From assembly GCF_015624505.1 (NCBI RefSeq), contig NZ_CP061379.1, positions 6,572,001-6,636,000 of the forward strand: a stretch of 64,000 nucleotides of DNA, read 5' to 3'. The DNA comes from Bradyrhizobium commune. GTDB taxonomy: Bacteria; Pseudomonadota; Alphaproteobacteria; Rhizobiales; Xanthobacteraceae. Below are positions 42,837 through 52,572 of this stretch, piece after piece. The translations under genes were made by a program, and so were the position numbers. Every line of letters starts with the position of its first letter. The first letter of the stretch is position 1. A model generated the notes under the pieces. The model was not told where the DNA came from. It made no database searches and saw nothing but the letters and a program-made list of their open reading frames with translations.

Positions 42837-44972
42837 CTACTCAGCAGCTGTCATGCGCGGCCCGTCCGCTTCATCGGCCGGAGTGTCCTCGTCGTCACCG
42901 GCGAGGAATTCCGGCAGCGCCTCACCATTGCCTTCGGGCTCCACGGCGCTGGCGGTCGTCGCCTGGTCGGCGTCGGGCATCCGCAGGGGTTCGGGCAACC
43001 AGCCGGTCTCGGCCAGGAGCCGTTCGGCCTCCTTGGCCATGTCGCCCTTTTTCAGATGATCGATGAGCTGGGCGGCGCGCTCGCCGGCCCCCTCCCGTAC
43101 CGCCTCCAGGATGCGGCGCTTCGGCACGCGGCCGAGATAGTTCTCGACGGTGGGGCGCCAACCGGATTCCACCATGTTGAGGTCAACGGCCCAGGCGATG
43201 CGATCGGCCTCAGTGATCCGCTGCTCGACGATGTGCGGGGTGACGCCACCGCCGTAGCGGTCGCCTTTCTCGTAGAGCGCGTTGACGCCGAACGAGGCGC
43301 AGTGCGCAAAGAGCGCTGCCTGCTCGTCGCCCGTGAGACTGATGAGCCAGTCCCAGAGGTCGACCTTGTCCTTCGGCAGGCGCTCCTCCCAGGTCTTGTG
43401 GCGCGCGTCGATCGCCTTGGCTGCCGGGCTGTCCTTCAGCCCTAGCGCCTGAACAGGGAAGCTGACGTTGCGCACCAATACCTCCATCGCCGCCCCGTAG
43501 GAGGAATAGCGGGAGAAGACGTCGAGGCAGAATTTGTGCAGCACCGCTTGGAAGGCGACCGAAGGCGTGGTCGCCAGCTTGTCGCGCAATGCCAAAGTCC
43601 GCTCCGCCGTGAGCTCGGTCACCAGGCGATCCGGTAGCGGTTTCACCGCATCATCATCCTCGTCCTCAGGCTCCGTAACCTGCCCGCCGATGGTGATGAC
43701 GGCGCGCTGGATAGCCGGCGCTGATGGTTCGGCACCGTCGACGGCCGCGGCAGCGGGTTCGACATCGCTGTCCTGCTCTGACTCGGCCACGGGCAGCTCG
43801 TCCTCGGGCCGGACGTAGCCGCGATCGACCGACAGCGCGCCTTCGGCGTCGATGCTGACGAACACACCCGCGCGTGCGATGTCGGCAGGCTGATAGGTGA
43901 TGGGTCGATCATCGAATGCGGCGAGAGCCGTCTCGATTTCGCCAAGCCGCTGGTCAACTTCGTCGGGCAGCTCATCTGCGCCGTCATGCTCGGCTTCGAG
44001 CTTGGCATATTCGGCCTTGAGCACCTCGATGGTCGCCTGCTCTTCGGCGGCGAGGCCGCATTGCACGCCGTCCAGCACGCGCAAGCCACGCGTATGGGCG
44101 TAGGGGAAGTCGATCGCGACCTCGATCCACTTCCAACCTTCGGCGGCAACTGTCTCGGTCTCGGTCTTGAGCTTCTCTGTGACCAGGCGATCGAGCAACG
44201 GCACGTCCTGCAGCCAACCCCCGTCATCGTGTTGGAACAGGTCGCGCAGCACGACGCCGCCAGCTTCCTCGTAGGCATCGAGCCCGATGAATTGGGCCCG
44301 GCGATCGGAGGCGCGGACAGTGTATTCCGTGAGCATCCGGCGGATCTGGTACGGCTCGTCGTTTTGCGATCGGCTCACATTATCCCAAACCTGCTCCTGA
44401 CGCGTAAGGTCGCCGGTGACGGAAAAGGCCATGAGCTGCTCCAGCGTCATGCCGTCGTCAGCGTAGACGTCGTGCAGCTTCGGCGATACGGACGCCAGAC
44501 GCAGGCGCTGCTTGACGATCGCCGGTGTCACGAAATGCCGTGCCGCGATGTCCTCTTCGCTCATACCGCCATTTCGGAGGATCTGGAACGCGCGGAATTG
44601 GTCAAGGGGATGAAGACCGATGCGCTCGTCGTTTTCCGCAAGCGAGTCGTCCTCGGCAATACCGCCGTCCCTGACCACGCAGGGGACAGGCTGCGTCTTC
44701 GCCATGCGCTTCTGCTTCACCAAAAGCTCGAGCGCGCGGTAGCGCCGGCCACCGGCGGGTACCTCAAACATACCGGTCTCCGTGCCATCGGTATCGACGA
44801 CGGCACGGACGCTGAGGCTTTGCAGCAACGTGCGCTGGGCAATGCTCTCCGCTAGTTGCTCGATCGAGATGCCGGACTTTACGCGCCGGACATTGGACTG
44901 GCTCAAGACCAGCTTGTTGAAGGGGATGTCTCGGGACGGACTGAGTTTGATCTTCTGAACGGCGCTTGCCAT
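42837..44972 (-). CDS. parB: ParB/RepB/Spo0J family protein, plasmid type
   Basis: A 711-residue protein. The N-terminal ParB nuclease-like domain is clear: IPFNKLVLSQSNVRRVKSGI and FEVPAGGRRYRALELLVKQK, then the helix-turn-helix region MSEEDIAARHFVTPAIVKQR near residue 165-190. The remaining ~480 residues are an extension rich in acidic segments (EPEDEDDDAVK), characteristic of the large ParB-like proteins of these ICEs rather than chromosomal ParB. It is not next to parA; a role in DNA binding or regulation of the accessory region is as likely as partition. GGAGAA lies before the ATG. Confidence 0.85.
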   Translation of the reverse strand: MASAVQKIKLSPSRDIPFNKLVLSQSNVRRVKSGISIEQLAESIAQRTLLQSLSVRAVVDTDGTETGMFEVPAGGRRYRALELLVKQKRMAKTQPVPCVVRDGGIAEDDSLAENDERIGLHPLDQFRAFQILRNGGMSEEDIAARHFVTPAIVKQRLRLASVSPKLHDVYADDGMTLEQLMAFSVTGDLTRQEQVWDNVSRSQNDEPYQIRRMLTEYTVRASDRRAQFIGLDAYEEAGGVVLRDLFQHDDGGWLQDVPLLDRLVTEKLKTETETVAAEGWKWIEVAIDFPYAHTRGLRVLDGVQCGLAAEEQATIEVLKAEYAKLEAEHDGADELPDEVDQRLGEIETALAAFDDRPITYQPADIARAGVFVSIDAEGALSVDRGYVRPEDELPVAESEQDSDVEPAAAAVDGAEPSAPAIQRAVITIGGQVTEPEDEDDDAVKPLPDRLVTELTAERTLALRDKLATTPSVAFQAVLHKFCLDVFSRYSSYGAAMEVLVRNVSFPVQALGLKDSPAAKAIDARHKTWEERLPKDKVDLWDWLISLTGDEQAALFAHCASFGVNALYEKGDRYGGGVTPHIVEQRITEADRIAWAVDLNMVESGWRPTVENYLGRVPKRRILEAVREGAGERAAQLIDHLKKGDMAKEAERLLAETGWLPEPLRMPDADQATTASAVEPEGNGEALPEFLAGDDEDTPADEADGPRMTAAE

Positions 44973-45060
44973 GTCGGATTCTCCGCGACGGGCGGCCGAA
45001 AGACTCTCTCTCGACCTCCAACCCGTCACGAAAACCCCACCCCTCCCCTCACTCTCTGAC
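44973..45060 (-). promoter_or_regulatory. Shared leader element, copy 2 (parB)
   Basis: Coding strand order: AGAGAGTGAGG, CGTGACGGGTTGGAGGTCGA, GAGAGAG, CGGCCGCCCGTC, then GGAGAA and the ATG. GACGGG (45027-45022) pairs with CCCGTC (44992-44987) across a 29-nt loop, placing a stem directly upstream of the ribosome-binding site. Confidence 0.6.
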
Positions 45061-45100
45061 GCGCCGCCGCGAACGCAAGTTGAAACAGCCGGCGGATGCA

Positions 45101-46051
45101 CTAGGCGGCCTCCTCGTTGCCCTCATCGACGGAGGCGATCGGCCGTTGCGGAAAGCCGAGCAGGAAATCGGCGGCCCTCGATGCCGCGCTCGCCGCGCGC
45201 ACGACGGCGCGGTTGTCCTCGCGCAACAGCTCCAGCCACGATCCGATGTAGTCGGCGTGACGCACGGTGGGCACGATGCCAAGCGAAGCGCAGACGAACG
45301 CACCCGCCATCTCGGCCACCAGTTCCTCGCGTGCGTAGGATTTCGAGCCCATCGAGCCAGTGAGATCCCGACCGAGCCGGGAAGCGGCTCCGCTCCAATG
45401 CGAAAGCTCGTGGAAGGCGGTCCGATGCCAGTTGATCGGCTCGAAATACGCCGCCGGCGGCGGAACCTGCACGAAATCGCCGGTCGTATTGTAGTACGCG
45501 CGCGCCCCGCCAATGCGGAAGTCGGCACCGGTTGCGGCGATTAGCGCTTCCGCCTGCGGTTCAATCTGATCCGATGGCGGCGGGACAATTGAGCCAGCGA
45601 CGTCGTCCGGCAAGCCAGCGCACTGGTCGATGTTGAATACGGTAAATCGCTTGAGGAATGGGATCGTACCCGGCTCTTCCCCTGTCGCTGCGGCGAGCTG
45701 GCGCTCGCCCTGGGGAACGAACCGATCGGCATAGACGACGGTCGTTCCCCGCTCGCCCTTCCTGACATGGCCGCCGAGCCCGAGGGCCTGACGAAATGTC
45801 AGCCAGCTCTGACCAGAGAAACCGCACTCAATAACGGCACCCCACAAAATCAGCACGTTGAGTCCAGAATAGCCGCGCTGCGTGGACGCATTGCGCGGCA
45901 TGGCGAGCGGCGCCTTGATCGCAGCGGTCCCCCATGGCTGGACCCACGGGACACGGCCGGCCTCCAGTTCGGCGATGATCTTGTCGGTGATTTCGGTGTA
46001 AAGGCTTGCCCGTTCGTGACCGGGGCGCGCACGTGATTTCCGGTTAAGCAT
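45101..46051 (-). CDS. ardC: ArdC-like antirestriction protein (zincin-like peptidase domain)
   Basis: A 316-residue protein with the ArdC N-terminal ssDNA-binding domain (DKIIAELEAGRVPWVQPWG, then YSGLNVLILWGAVIECGFSG) and the C-terminal metallopeptidase-like domain with TAFHELSHWSGAASRL (HExxH near residue 213) and EELVAEMAGAFVCASLGI. ArdC proteins shield incoming conjugative DNA from host restriction, which suits an ICE. The start has GGAGAA upstream and a leader stem shared with parB. Confidence 0.9.
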   Translation of the reverse strand: MLNRKSRARPGHERASLYTEITDKIIAELEAGRVPWVQPWGTAAIKAPLAMPRNASTQRGYSGLNVLILWGAVIECGFSGQSWLTFRQALGLGGHVRKGERGTTVVYADRFVPQGERQLAAATGEEPGTIPFLKRFTVFNIDQCAGLPDDVAGSIVPPPSDQIEPQAEALIAATGADFRIGGARAYYNTTGDFVQVPPPAAYFEPINWHRTAFHELSHWSGAASRLGRDLTGSMGSKSYAREELVAEMAGAFVCASLGIVPTVRHADYIGSWLELLREDNRAVVRAASAASRAADFLLGFPQRPIASVDEGNEEAA

Positions 46052-46136
46052 CGCGGTTCTCCGAGACGGGCGCCGGGAGCCTCTCTCCCAACCCTCAACC
46101 CGTCACGGCGAACCCGGTCGGCACTCTCACTCTCAA
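46052..46136 (-). promoter_or_regulatory. Shared leader element, copy 3 (ardC)
   Basis: Coding strand order: GAGAGTGAGAG, CGTGACGGGTTGAGGGTTGG, GAGAGAG, CGGCGCCCGTC, then GGAGAA and the ATG. GACGGG (46104-46099) pairs with CCCGTC (46070-46065) across a 28-nt loop. Very similar to the parB leader over about 70 nt although the genes are unrelated. Confidence 0.62.
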
Positions 46137-46878
46137 GGCGCGCGGACGCGGCACCGGAGAACGATGGTTATCTCCGATGAGGGTTCCGAGAACCGCACTC
46201 CCGCTTCATGGTCTTTAGTTTTGCGGCCGAATCGCTCCCTGCCTGGCGACGTCGCTGACATGCGATCATGAAGTAAAAGGCGGAGCGCCGAAGCGAAGCG
46301 GAGGCAGAGGAAAAGGCACCCGCAGGAGGGTCAGCATAGCGCCGACGCGTAGCGGCGGGACCCGGGACCGAGTGCAGTCGCGAGACCGGTTTAAGAAGGC
46401 ACCCGGGCTCGGGGCAGTGATAGCGACGCCGGAATGAAATGACGGCGGGACCCGAGAGCGAGTGCCTCCGGCGAGCGACTCATGATCGCGCGAGAGATCG
46501 AAGCCGGATGGCCGTGACGCGAAGCGGCACGGTTCACGAGAGCTCGGTCCGCGACCAGCGGACGCGCCCAACGCACCTAGCCTCAACGAAAATGGCGCCC
46601 CAGCTTTCCTATGTCCCCGGGGATGGATGAGCCCTTTGTCTTAAGCCGATTTCCGCTGCGGTTTGGCCGTCGGCTTCTTCGCCGCAACTTCCTTCTCGAG
46701 ACCTGGATGACGGCGCCTCCGGACGAAGCTCTCAACCTGCAGCGGCCGCTTCCGGGTGGGTCGCTCCGGATCGTCGCCCGCGGCGTCAAGGAAGATCCGG
46801 CCGGGCCGGCCGCGTGACCGGCGAAGACGACGATCAGGGGACGCCCCCGTCCCGCCAGCGCAAGATCATCCACGTCGA
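46137..46878. other. Noncoding junction between the ICE backbone and the defence island
   Basis: About 740 nt. A 22-bp imperfect direct repeat occurs at 46354-46375 and 46444-46465 (GGCGGGACCCGGGACCGAGTGC and GGCGGGACCCGAGAGCGAGTGC, 20 of 22 identical). A minus-strand frame ending near 46640 with KKPTAKPQRKSA looks protein-like but has no start codon and is interrupted at its N-terminal side, so it is at most a gene remnant. No terminator or att site was recognised. Confidence 0.45.
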
Positions 46879-49800
46879 CTAGAGATTCGCCGCCAGTTCC
46901 AGATAACGGCAAAAGGCGTTGGCGAGTTGCATCTGTCGGGGCGTTCTGCATTCCACCTCGAACAGTCGAGGAGATGCCACGACGACGCAGATGCATTTCG
47001 CCCGCGATGTAGCCACGTTCAATCGATTAGCACTGTAGAGAAACTCCATTCCCCGGGGAGCGTCCAAGTAGCTGGATGTCGTCATCGAATAGATCACTAT
47101 GGGGGCTTCGCGTCCTTGGAACTTGTCCACCGTCCCGATGCGGGCGCCGGGAATGCGCTCCTGAAGCTCGAACACCTGCGCGTTGTATGGGGCGATGATC
47201 AGGATGTCGTCCAGTTCGACCGATGTCTCGACGCCGTCGCGATTGGTCCAGGTCGTTCCGTTACCTAGAATCTCCGAAACGAGGTCGCGGACGGCGTCCG
47301 CTTCCTCTCGCGACGAGCTCTGATTGCCGTCGTGCGCGACAGGTAGATAACGGAGACCGGCGCCGTTAAGCCTACCAATCGACGTGATCTTCTGATTCTC
47401 TTGGCCGGGATGGGGATGCAGGCGACCGTCGTAGAACATTTCAGAGTTGAACGAGCAGATCTGCGGATGCAGGCGCCACGTCTCGGGGAGAAAGAGACCT
47501 CGGTCGGGGGGCACGGTGGCGTGGGGGCCAAGGATATGGTCGAGAGACGAGACATCGACGCCGTCGGGATGGCTCCCTTTGATCGGCTGTTCGAGTTGTC
47601 TCGGATCGCCCAAGAGAACGATGCTTCGCGCGGCCTGCGAAACGGCAAGGACGTTCGCCAGCGACATCTGGGCGGCTTCGTCGATGAAGAGCACATCGAC
47701 GATCTGCGCCGCATCGGGTCGCGCCCAAAACCAGGCGGTCGCACCGCCGACCTTGCAGTCGGAATCCAGAGCATCGAGGAACGCCGTGTTGTCAGTCGTG
47801 AAGCGCAAACCCGGCAGATCGTCCTCCCTCTCGGACGGCTTCTGGATGCATTTGATCGGAAGACCCTGTTCGCGGGCTGTGGAGACGACCTCGTCCAGAA
47901 GATTGCGGATGACCTTATGGCTGTTCGCCGTGATCCCGACTTTCTTCCCCTCCTTGGCGAGGGCACAGATCATCCGAGCACCGGTATAGGTCTTTCCTGC
48001 CCCCGGGGGTCCCTGTACCGGAAACACGCTGTTGTCGAGATTGAGCGCTATGCGGATCGCCGCCTGCATGGTCGTCTCGCCGTTCACCTGGAATTGCTGC
48101 CCCACGAGTCGCGGAGCCGCCGCCATCAATAGATCGCGGGCGGCGCGATGGTCGCCTTCCCCGACCATTCCATGGTCGGCCACATACTCGCCGATCCGCA
48201 TCAGCGAGTCGGCGAGAACCTGAGTGCCGACGAAGCTGTGTGTGAAGACCGCCTCGGGATGCAACGAGGCCGTGTCTCCGCGCTTCTTGACGTCGATCGT
48301 ACGCTCTTCGAGCGACATCGCGACGACCCGTCCGAAATCGTCGCCGCCGATGCTGTGCAACTTGTCTCCGACGCGGATGTCGGTGTCCTGCAGCGCGAAG
48401 CGATACCGATGGACCGGGACCTTGGCCGTCCCGCCGACTTGCTGCAGGAACGCCAGTTCCGCGATCCCGTCGCGCTCGTGAAGCAGATCCTCGGCGGACA
48501 GGTCTCGAAGCCGGAAGAAGTCCCACCAGACGGCTTTGTTCTCGCGCCCATGCCAATCGAGCATAAACGCCAAAAGCCAACGCGCCTGCTGCTCGGAGCT
48601 TCGCTCTGCGACGTCGTCCGGCACGCCTTCCGTTAGACGTCCTACAAGCGCGGCGACCTTCTTGTGCCATTCGTCGAGTTCGGCGCTGACCTCCGACGTC
48701 CCCGGCGCCGGCCGGTCGACGATCGCCCCGCCGGCGATGACGTCGGCCCGAACCGACTCGAGCCAACGTCGCAAAGCATCCGTCGAGGTGCAGTCGTCCC
48801 GGTTGTAGCCCCTGATCGCTTCCTTGTCGCTTTCGGGTATACCGGCCGCGTCCGACAACTCAAGCCGTGCCTGCGTCCGCGCCATCACCGCACCGACGTC
48901 GTCGAGCGGAACGGTTCTGACGAAGGAATACAAAGGTTCGAGCTTCTTGATGGAGTAGCTCTCCACGCTGGCTCTAATGGCGTGCCGGACGACGGAATAG
49001 AGGTCAACGAAGGTTTCGGCGCGCAGCAGGCTATCGACCTCGTTCTCGCGCGTCGCATATCGGCCCATGAGCCGTTTCATCGCCGCCGGTTCGTAAGGCG
49101 CGAAATGGTAAATGTGCAGGTCCGGATAGATTTTGAGTCGATCCATCACGAAATCGACGAAACGCTCGAATGCGATCCTTTCTTCCTGACGGTTGGAAGC
49201 CCAGTCGCCGACGTACCGCGGCTGGCCGCCTTCGTCGGAGTAAGTGTATCCGAAGAGGAATTCCAATCCGCCGTCGCCTACGAACGGATCGCCCTCGAAG
49301 TCGAAGAATATGTCGCCGTGGGAAGGTTCGGGCAGTCGCGCAAGGCCGAATCCCGCGATCGGCGACAAGGTCTCGTAGAGGACCGAGCCGCTCTCGCGTC
49401 CTTCGACCTGGATGCGGGCCTGCTCGCGGACCTTCTCGAAGCTTTTGACGTTTCCTCTTTCTGGTCTCCACTGGAGCGGCAACGGCAGGGCGGCGAGCGC
49501 AGCCATCGACTCCACCCCATTCCTCTCCAGTTCGCCCATCTGCGATTTGCTGATTCCGGCGACGAGCGACATGTGATCGTCGGCCCTCCTTCGCTCGTCG
49601 CAGTGCCTCCGCCATCGGCATATCCCGCAGTGGTCGATGGGCTCGGGATAGACGGAGCCCAAGAGCGTCCCCGACACTGCTTCCTCCAGGCTGCGGCGGA
49701 CATGCCGGTAGTAAGCTGCGTAATCGGCGACCCGGTACGTCTCCGGCGTGAAGTTGGTGCCTGGCGTGACGACCAGCGCGGATGTCGGCTCGGCCTGTTG

Positions 49801-50274
49801 AATTTCGGACAACAGGTCCGAATAGAGCGAGATCTGAAGGATCGTGCTGCCCTTCGTCTGCCGCGCGAGCTTGGTGTCGATGACTTCATATGACCAGGCG
49901 CCGAAGCGGCTCGGCGTTTCGACCCTTGTGAGGATGTCCGCGCGGCCGTTCCAGTGCCCCGCCTGCAACGCGCCCTGGACGATGATCGAGTCTCCGCGGG
50001 CCATGGCGGCGCTGGTGGCTGCGAGCGAGTTGGCGTCAACGCCTACGCCTTCCACGACCGTCGCGGCTCGACCGTCGGCCTTGAGGTGCTCAACGAATTC
50101 ACGTTCGTGCAGCGTCCCCCTCTCGGCCAGCACTTCGAGCACCGGATCCCAGATCTTGGGCTTGTCCAGCTCGCCGTCGACGACCTTGAGGTCGAGCGAT
50201 GTCAGATAGCGGCAGTTCAGATGCCCCACCAGATCGCCGGCACTGAGGTTGAGCGTTCCCGCGACTTTGTACAT
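46879..50274 (-). CDS. TM0106-type RecB-like nuclease / RNase H-like exonuclease / SF1 helicase fusion
   Basis: A 1131-residue DNA-processing enzyme. The N-terminal part is a RecB-like PD-(D/E)XK domain (NGRADIL, WSYEVIDTKLA near 130) with a cysteine cluster HCGICRWRRHC near 215-225, consistent with an iron-sulphur nuclease. A DEDD-type RNase H-like exonuclease domain follows (FFDFEGDPF near 323, YNRDDCTSTDAL near 490). The C-terminal DNA2/COG1112-like SF1 helicase has VQGPPGAGKTYTGARM (about 755), FIDEAAQMS (about 863), LLGDPRQLEQ, TVDKFQGREAP and NRLNVATSRAK. It begins 24 nt after the Lhr-like helicase and is the last gene of the four-gene defence operon. Confidence 0.87.
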   Translation of the reverse strand: MYKVAGTLNLSAGDLVGHLNCRYLTSLDLKVVDGELDKPKIWDPVLEVLAERGTLHEREFVEHLKADGRAATVVEGVGVDANSLAATSAAMARGDSIIVQGALQAGHWNGRADILTRVETPSRFGAWSYEVIDTKLARQTKGSTILQISLYSDLLSEIQQAEPTSALVVTPGTNFTPETYRVADYAAYYRHVRRSLEEAVSGTLLGSVYPEPIDHCGICRWRRHCDERRRADDHMSLVAGISKSQMGELERNGVESMAALAALPLPLQWRPERGNVKSFEKVREQARIQVEGRESGSVLYETLSPIAGFGLARLPEPSHGDIFFDFEGDPFVGDGGLEFLFGYTYSDEGGQPRYVGDWASNRQEERIAFERFVDFVMDRLKIYPDLHIYHFAPYEPAAMKRLMGRYATRENEVDSLLRAETFVDLYSVVRHAIRASVESYSIKKLEPLYSFVRTVPLDDVGAVMARTQARLELSDAAGIPESDKEAIRGYNRDDCTSTDALRRWLESVRADVIAGGAIVDRPAPGTSEVSAELDEWHKKVAALVGRLTEGVPDDVAERSSEQQARWLLAFMLDWHGRENKAVWWDFFRLRDLSAEDLLHERDGIAELAFLQQVGGTAKVPVHRYRFALQDTDIRVGDKLHSIGGDDFGRVVAMSLEERTIDVKKRGDTASLHPEAVFTHSFVGTQVLADSLMRIGEYVADHGMVGEGDHRAARDLLMAAAPRLVGQQFQVNGETTMQAAIRIALNLDNSVFPVQGPPGAGKTYTGARMICALAKEGKKVGITANSHKVIRNLLDEVVSTAREQGLPIKCIQKPSEREDDLPGLRFTTDNTAFLDALDSDCKVGGATAWFWARPDAAQIVDVLFIDEAAQMSLANVLAVSQAARSIVLLGDPRQLEQPIKGSHPDGVDVSSLDHILGPHATVPPDRGLFLPETWRLHPQICSFNSEMFYDGRLHPHPGQENQKITSIGRLNGAGLRYLPVAHDGNQSSSREEADAVRDLVSEILGNGTTWTNRDGVETSVELDDILIIAPYNAQVFELQERIPGARIGTVDKFQGREAPIVIYSMTTSSYLDAPRGMEFLYSANRLNVATSRAKCICVVVASPRLFEVECRTPRQMQLANAFCRYLELAANL

Positions 50275-50298
50275 TTTTCCCCCGCTCTTTGGAGCGCG

Positions 50299-52572
50299 TC
50301 AGTGGAGTCCGCCGTCGCTTCCCGCTCCGTGCGCATGGCACACGGTCCGCGCCATGCCGTTGATGCCGGTTATCGGCCCGCTGTTCTGTCGGGCCCACAA
50401 GGCCTTGGCCAGGGGTTGCGGGACCTGCTCCCGGAACTTGCCGGCCGTTACATTCTCGACAAACGCTGCTAGCCCGATGGGATCCACGTCCTCCGCATCT
50501 GCCAGGAGCTTCAACTTCGCCGAAGCATCGAATACGTTCGTTTCGGAAAGTGTAAGACCGAGGTCATGGACCTCGCCCGGAATTCCGACCATCGCGGCGG
50601 CGGCTCCGAAGACGGCGATCGCCTGGGACCCCCGCCACAGAAAGACGTGAAGATTCCTCTCCTCCTGTACGCAGATCGTCGTCTCAAGACCGAGAGACCG
50701 GAACATCTCTCTTCCTTCGGCCAGCAGCGAACGCCCCTTGTCGTCGAGATAGGGTGGCACGTCCGACGCCAGGTAGACCTGCCGCATCTCCGCCGCCAAT
50801 CGATCGTGGAGGCGCTCTCCATTGGCCCGTTCGAATCGGGGCACAACACCTCCTGGATGCGGCGCCACGAACAGAGTGTTCGTCTTCTCGTCGAGATCCT
50901 GTACGATCCAGCGTTGGCCGGCGAAGACGACCAGGCTGTCCTTATGGACGGGAAATGAAATCGGGAGAGTCCCGAGTGTCCGCCCTCCGACCGTGAGGCG
51001 CCATTCGTCGGGCGACTCGAACACGGCGAAGAAATTGCGCGATTGGACGATCCGTTCGCCCTCCTTCCCCAGCATGATGGTGCCGTCGCTCGCTTGCTCC
51101 ACGAACTTGACCGCCTCCGAAGACAGATGCCGGAGCAGATCGGCGAACTCGGACACCGAGATCGAGGCGAAGGGACCCGGGCCGCACAATAGATCGTACA
51201 TCGGTCGAGCCCTTATGCCGCCGCGTTCCGCGATTACAGACAGGATCTGGTGGATGAGCGTCGACGCCGTTTCGGGCACCTCGCCGGCCGGCTCGACGAA
51301 CCGTTCCAGGAGCAGCCGGACGACGGCTACCGACCGTATCGTGTTGGACCGAAGCCTATCCAACATACCGGAGTCCTGATCGATGTTAGGTTCGCGCACA
51401 TAGACCCGCAGGATCGAAGGGGTGCCGCGCCGGCGCCCCGTGCGTCCGAGCCTCTGCTTCAGCGACGATAGCGATCTGGGCGATCCGATCTGGGCGACGG
51501 ACTTCATGGATCCAATGTCGACGCCGAGTTCCAACGTCGACGTGCAGATCGCGGTCGTCGGAAGCCTCGCGTCCTTCAAGCGGTCTTCGAGATCCTCGCG
51601 CAAGCTCTTCGAGAGGCTGCCGTGATGGGGGAAAAATTCGTTCGGGACCTTCGCTGCTTCGCAACGCCTCCTCAATCTGTCCGCGGCCGACTCGACAGTG
51701 CGGCGCGACCCGCCGAAGACAAGATTGTTCGTCCCGCGGAGGGTGGCGAACAGATGATCCGCGATGTCGTCCAGCGCAATCCTTCTCGGCGTTTCTTCCG
51801 CACCGGCGGCACCTTCGGCATGATCGGGATCGTCGAGCTCGGGCGGCTCGACGAACCCACGTATCTGAAGCCTGAGCTCCGGCGAATCGGATTTGGCCTC
51901 GAGAATCTCAACTGAGTGCGGTACAGCAGGACGCAGCCAGGCGGCGGCCTGCGGAAGATCGCCGATCGTCGCGGACAGTCCGACCCGCCGCGCGGCCTTT
52001 TTCGACATCGCGTCGATGCGGCGAAGTAGGCTCGCCACATGAAGTCCCCTCGGCCCCTGGAGGAAGGAATGAAGCTCGTCGATCACGATGAACGCGGCCG
52101 TCGACAGCAACCGCGAGGCGTCGGCCGGTCGGCGGGTGAACATGGCTTCGATCGACTCGGGCGTGATCAGGGCGATGCCCTGCGGCTTGGCCAAGGCCCG
52201 CTTCTTGTCGGCCTGCGGCGCATCCCCGTGCCATTTCACGACTGGAATGCCCATTTTGTCGCACAATTCGTCCAGGCGCTTGAACTGGTCGTTTATCAGC
52301 GCCTTCAAAGGACTGACATAGAGGACGGAAAAGCCCGGTTCCTTGCGCTCCGCCACCTTGGTGAGGATGGGCAGGAAAGCCGCTTCCGTCTTTCCGGCCG
52401 CAGTCGTCGCCGCGATCAGGATGTCGCGATCGCCGTCCAGCACCGCATTCACGGTGCGAGCCTGGATCTCCCTCAGTTCGTCCCAACCTTGATCTCTGAT
52501 CCAGCGACGGATCGTCGGGTGAAGCTTGTCGTAGGCTTCGTCAAGGGTTGAGTCGGAGGCTGGTGAGCTCAT
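50299..52572 (-). CDS. sngC: Lhr-like DEAD/DEAH SF2 helicase (SngC-like)
   Basis: A 757-residue helicase. Motif I is ATTAAGKTEAAF (about residues 55-67), motif Ia VSPLKALINDQ, motif II VIDELHSF, motif III LSATIGDL, and motif VI LGRTGRRRG; the TAAGKTEAAF form and DELH box are typical of Lhr/YprA-type helicases. A large C-terminal region with QRWIVQDLDEKTNTLFV follows the motor. The ATG at 52572 has GGAG 6 nt upstream and overlaps the ATPase gene by 32 nt; an in-frame ATG at 52590 is possible. With the TerB protein and the BrxD-like ATPase it forms the three-gene set described as the Shango antiphage system. Confidence 0.83.
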   Translation of the reverse strand: MSSPASDSTLDEAYDKLHPTIRRWIRDQGWDELREIQARTVNAVLDGDRDILIAATTAAGKTEAAFLPILTKVAERKEPGFSVLYVSPLKALINDQFKRLDELCDKMGIPVVKWHGDAPQADKKRALAKPQGIALITPESIEAMFTRRPADASRLLSTAAFIVIDELHSFLQGPRGLHVASLLRRIDAMSKKAARRVGLSATIGDLPQAAAWLRPAVPHSVEILEAKSDSPELRLQIRGFVEPPELDDPDHAEGAAGAEETPRRIALDDIADHLFATLRGTNNLVFGGSRRTVESAADRLRRRCEAAKVPNEFFPHHGSLSKSLREDLEDRLKDARLPTTAICTSTLELGVDIGSMKSVAQIGSPRSLSSLKQRLGRTGRRRGTPSILRVYVREPNIDQDSGMLDRLRSNTIRSVAVVRLLLERFVEPAGEVPETASTLIHQILSVIAERGGIRARPMYDLLCGPGPFASISVSEFADLLRHLSSEAVKFVEQASDGTIMLGKEGERIVQSRNFFAVFESPDEWRLTVGGRTLGTLPISFPVHKDSLVVFAGQRWIVQDLDEKTNTLFVAPHPGGVVPRFERANGERLHDRLAAEMRQVYLASDVPPYLDDKGRSLLAEGREMFRSLGLETTICVQEERNLHVFLWRGSQAIAVFGAAAAMVGIPGEVHDLGLTLSETNVFDASAKLKLLADAEDVDPIGLAAFVENVTAGKFREQVPQPLAKALWARQNSGPITGINGMARTVCHAHGAGSDGGLH

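Noticed and set aside
46354..46465. Possible CRISPR array
   Set aside because: Only two imperfect 22-bp copies with a 68-bp gap and no cas genes in the window.
46583..46996. 137-codon minus-strand frame at the backbone/defence junction
   Set aside because: It overlaps the end of the RecB-helicase gene in another frame, is Arg/Ser-rich and has no ribosome-binding site.
48664..49893. 409-codon plus-strand frame inside the RecB-helicase gene
   Set aside because: Antisense shadow in GC-rich DNA; the minus strand encodes continuous RNase H-like and nuclease motifs.
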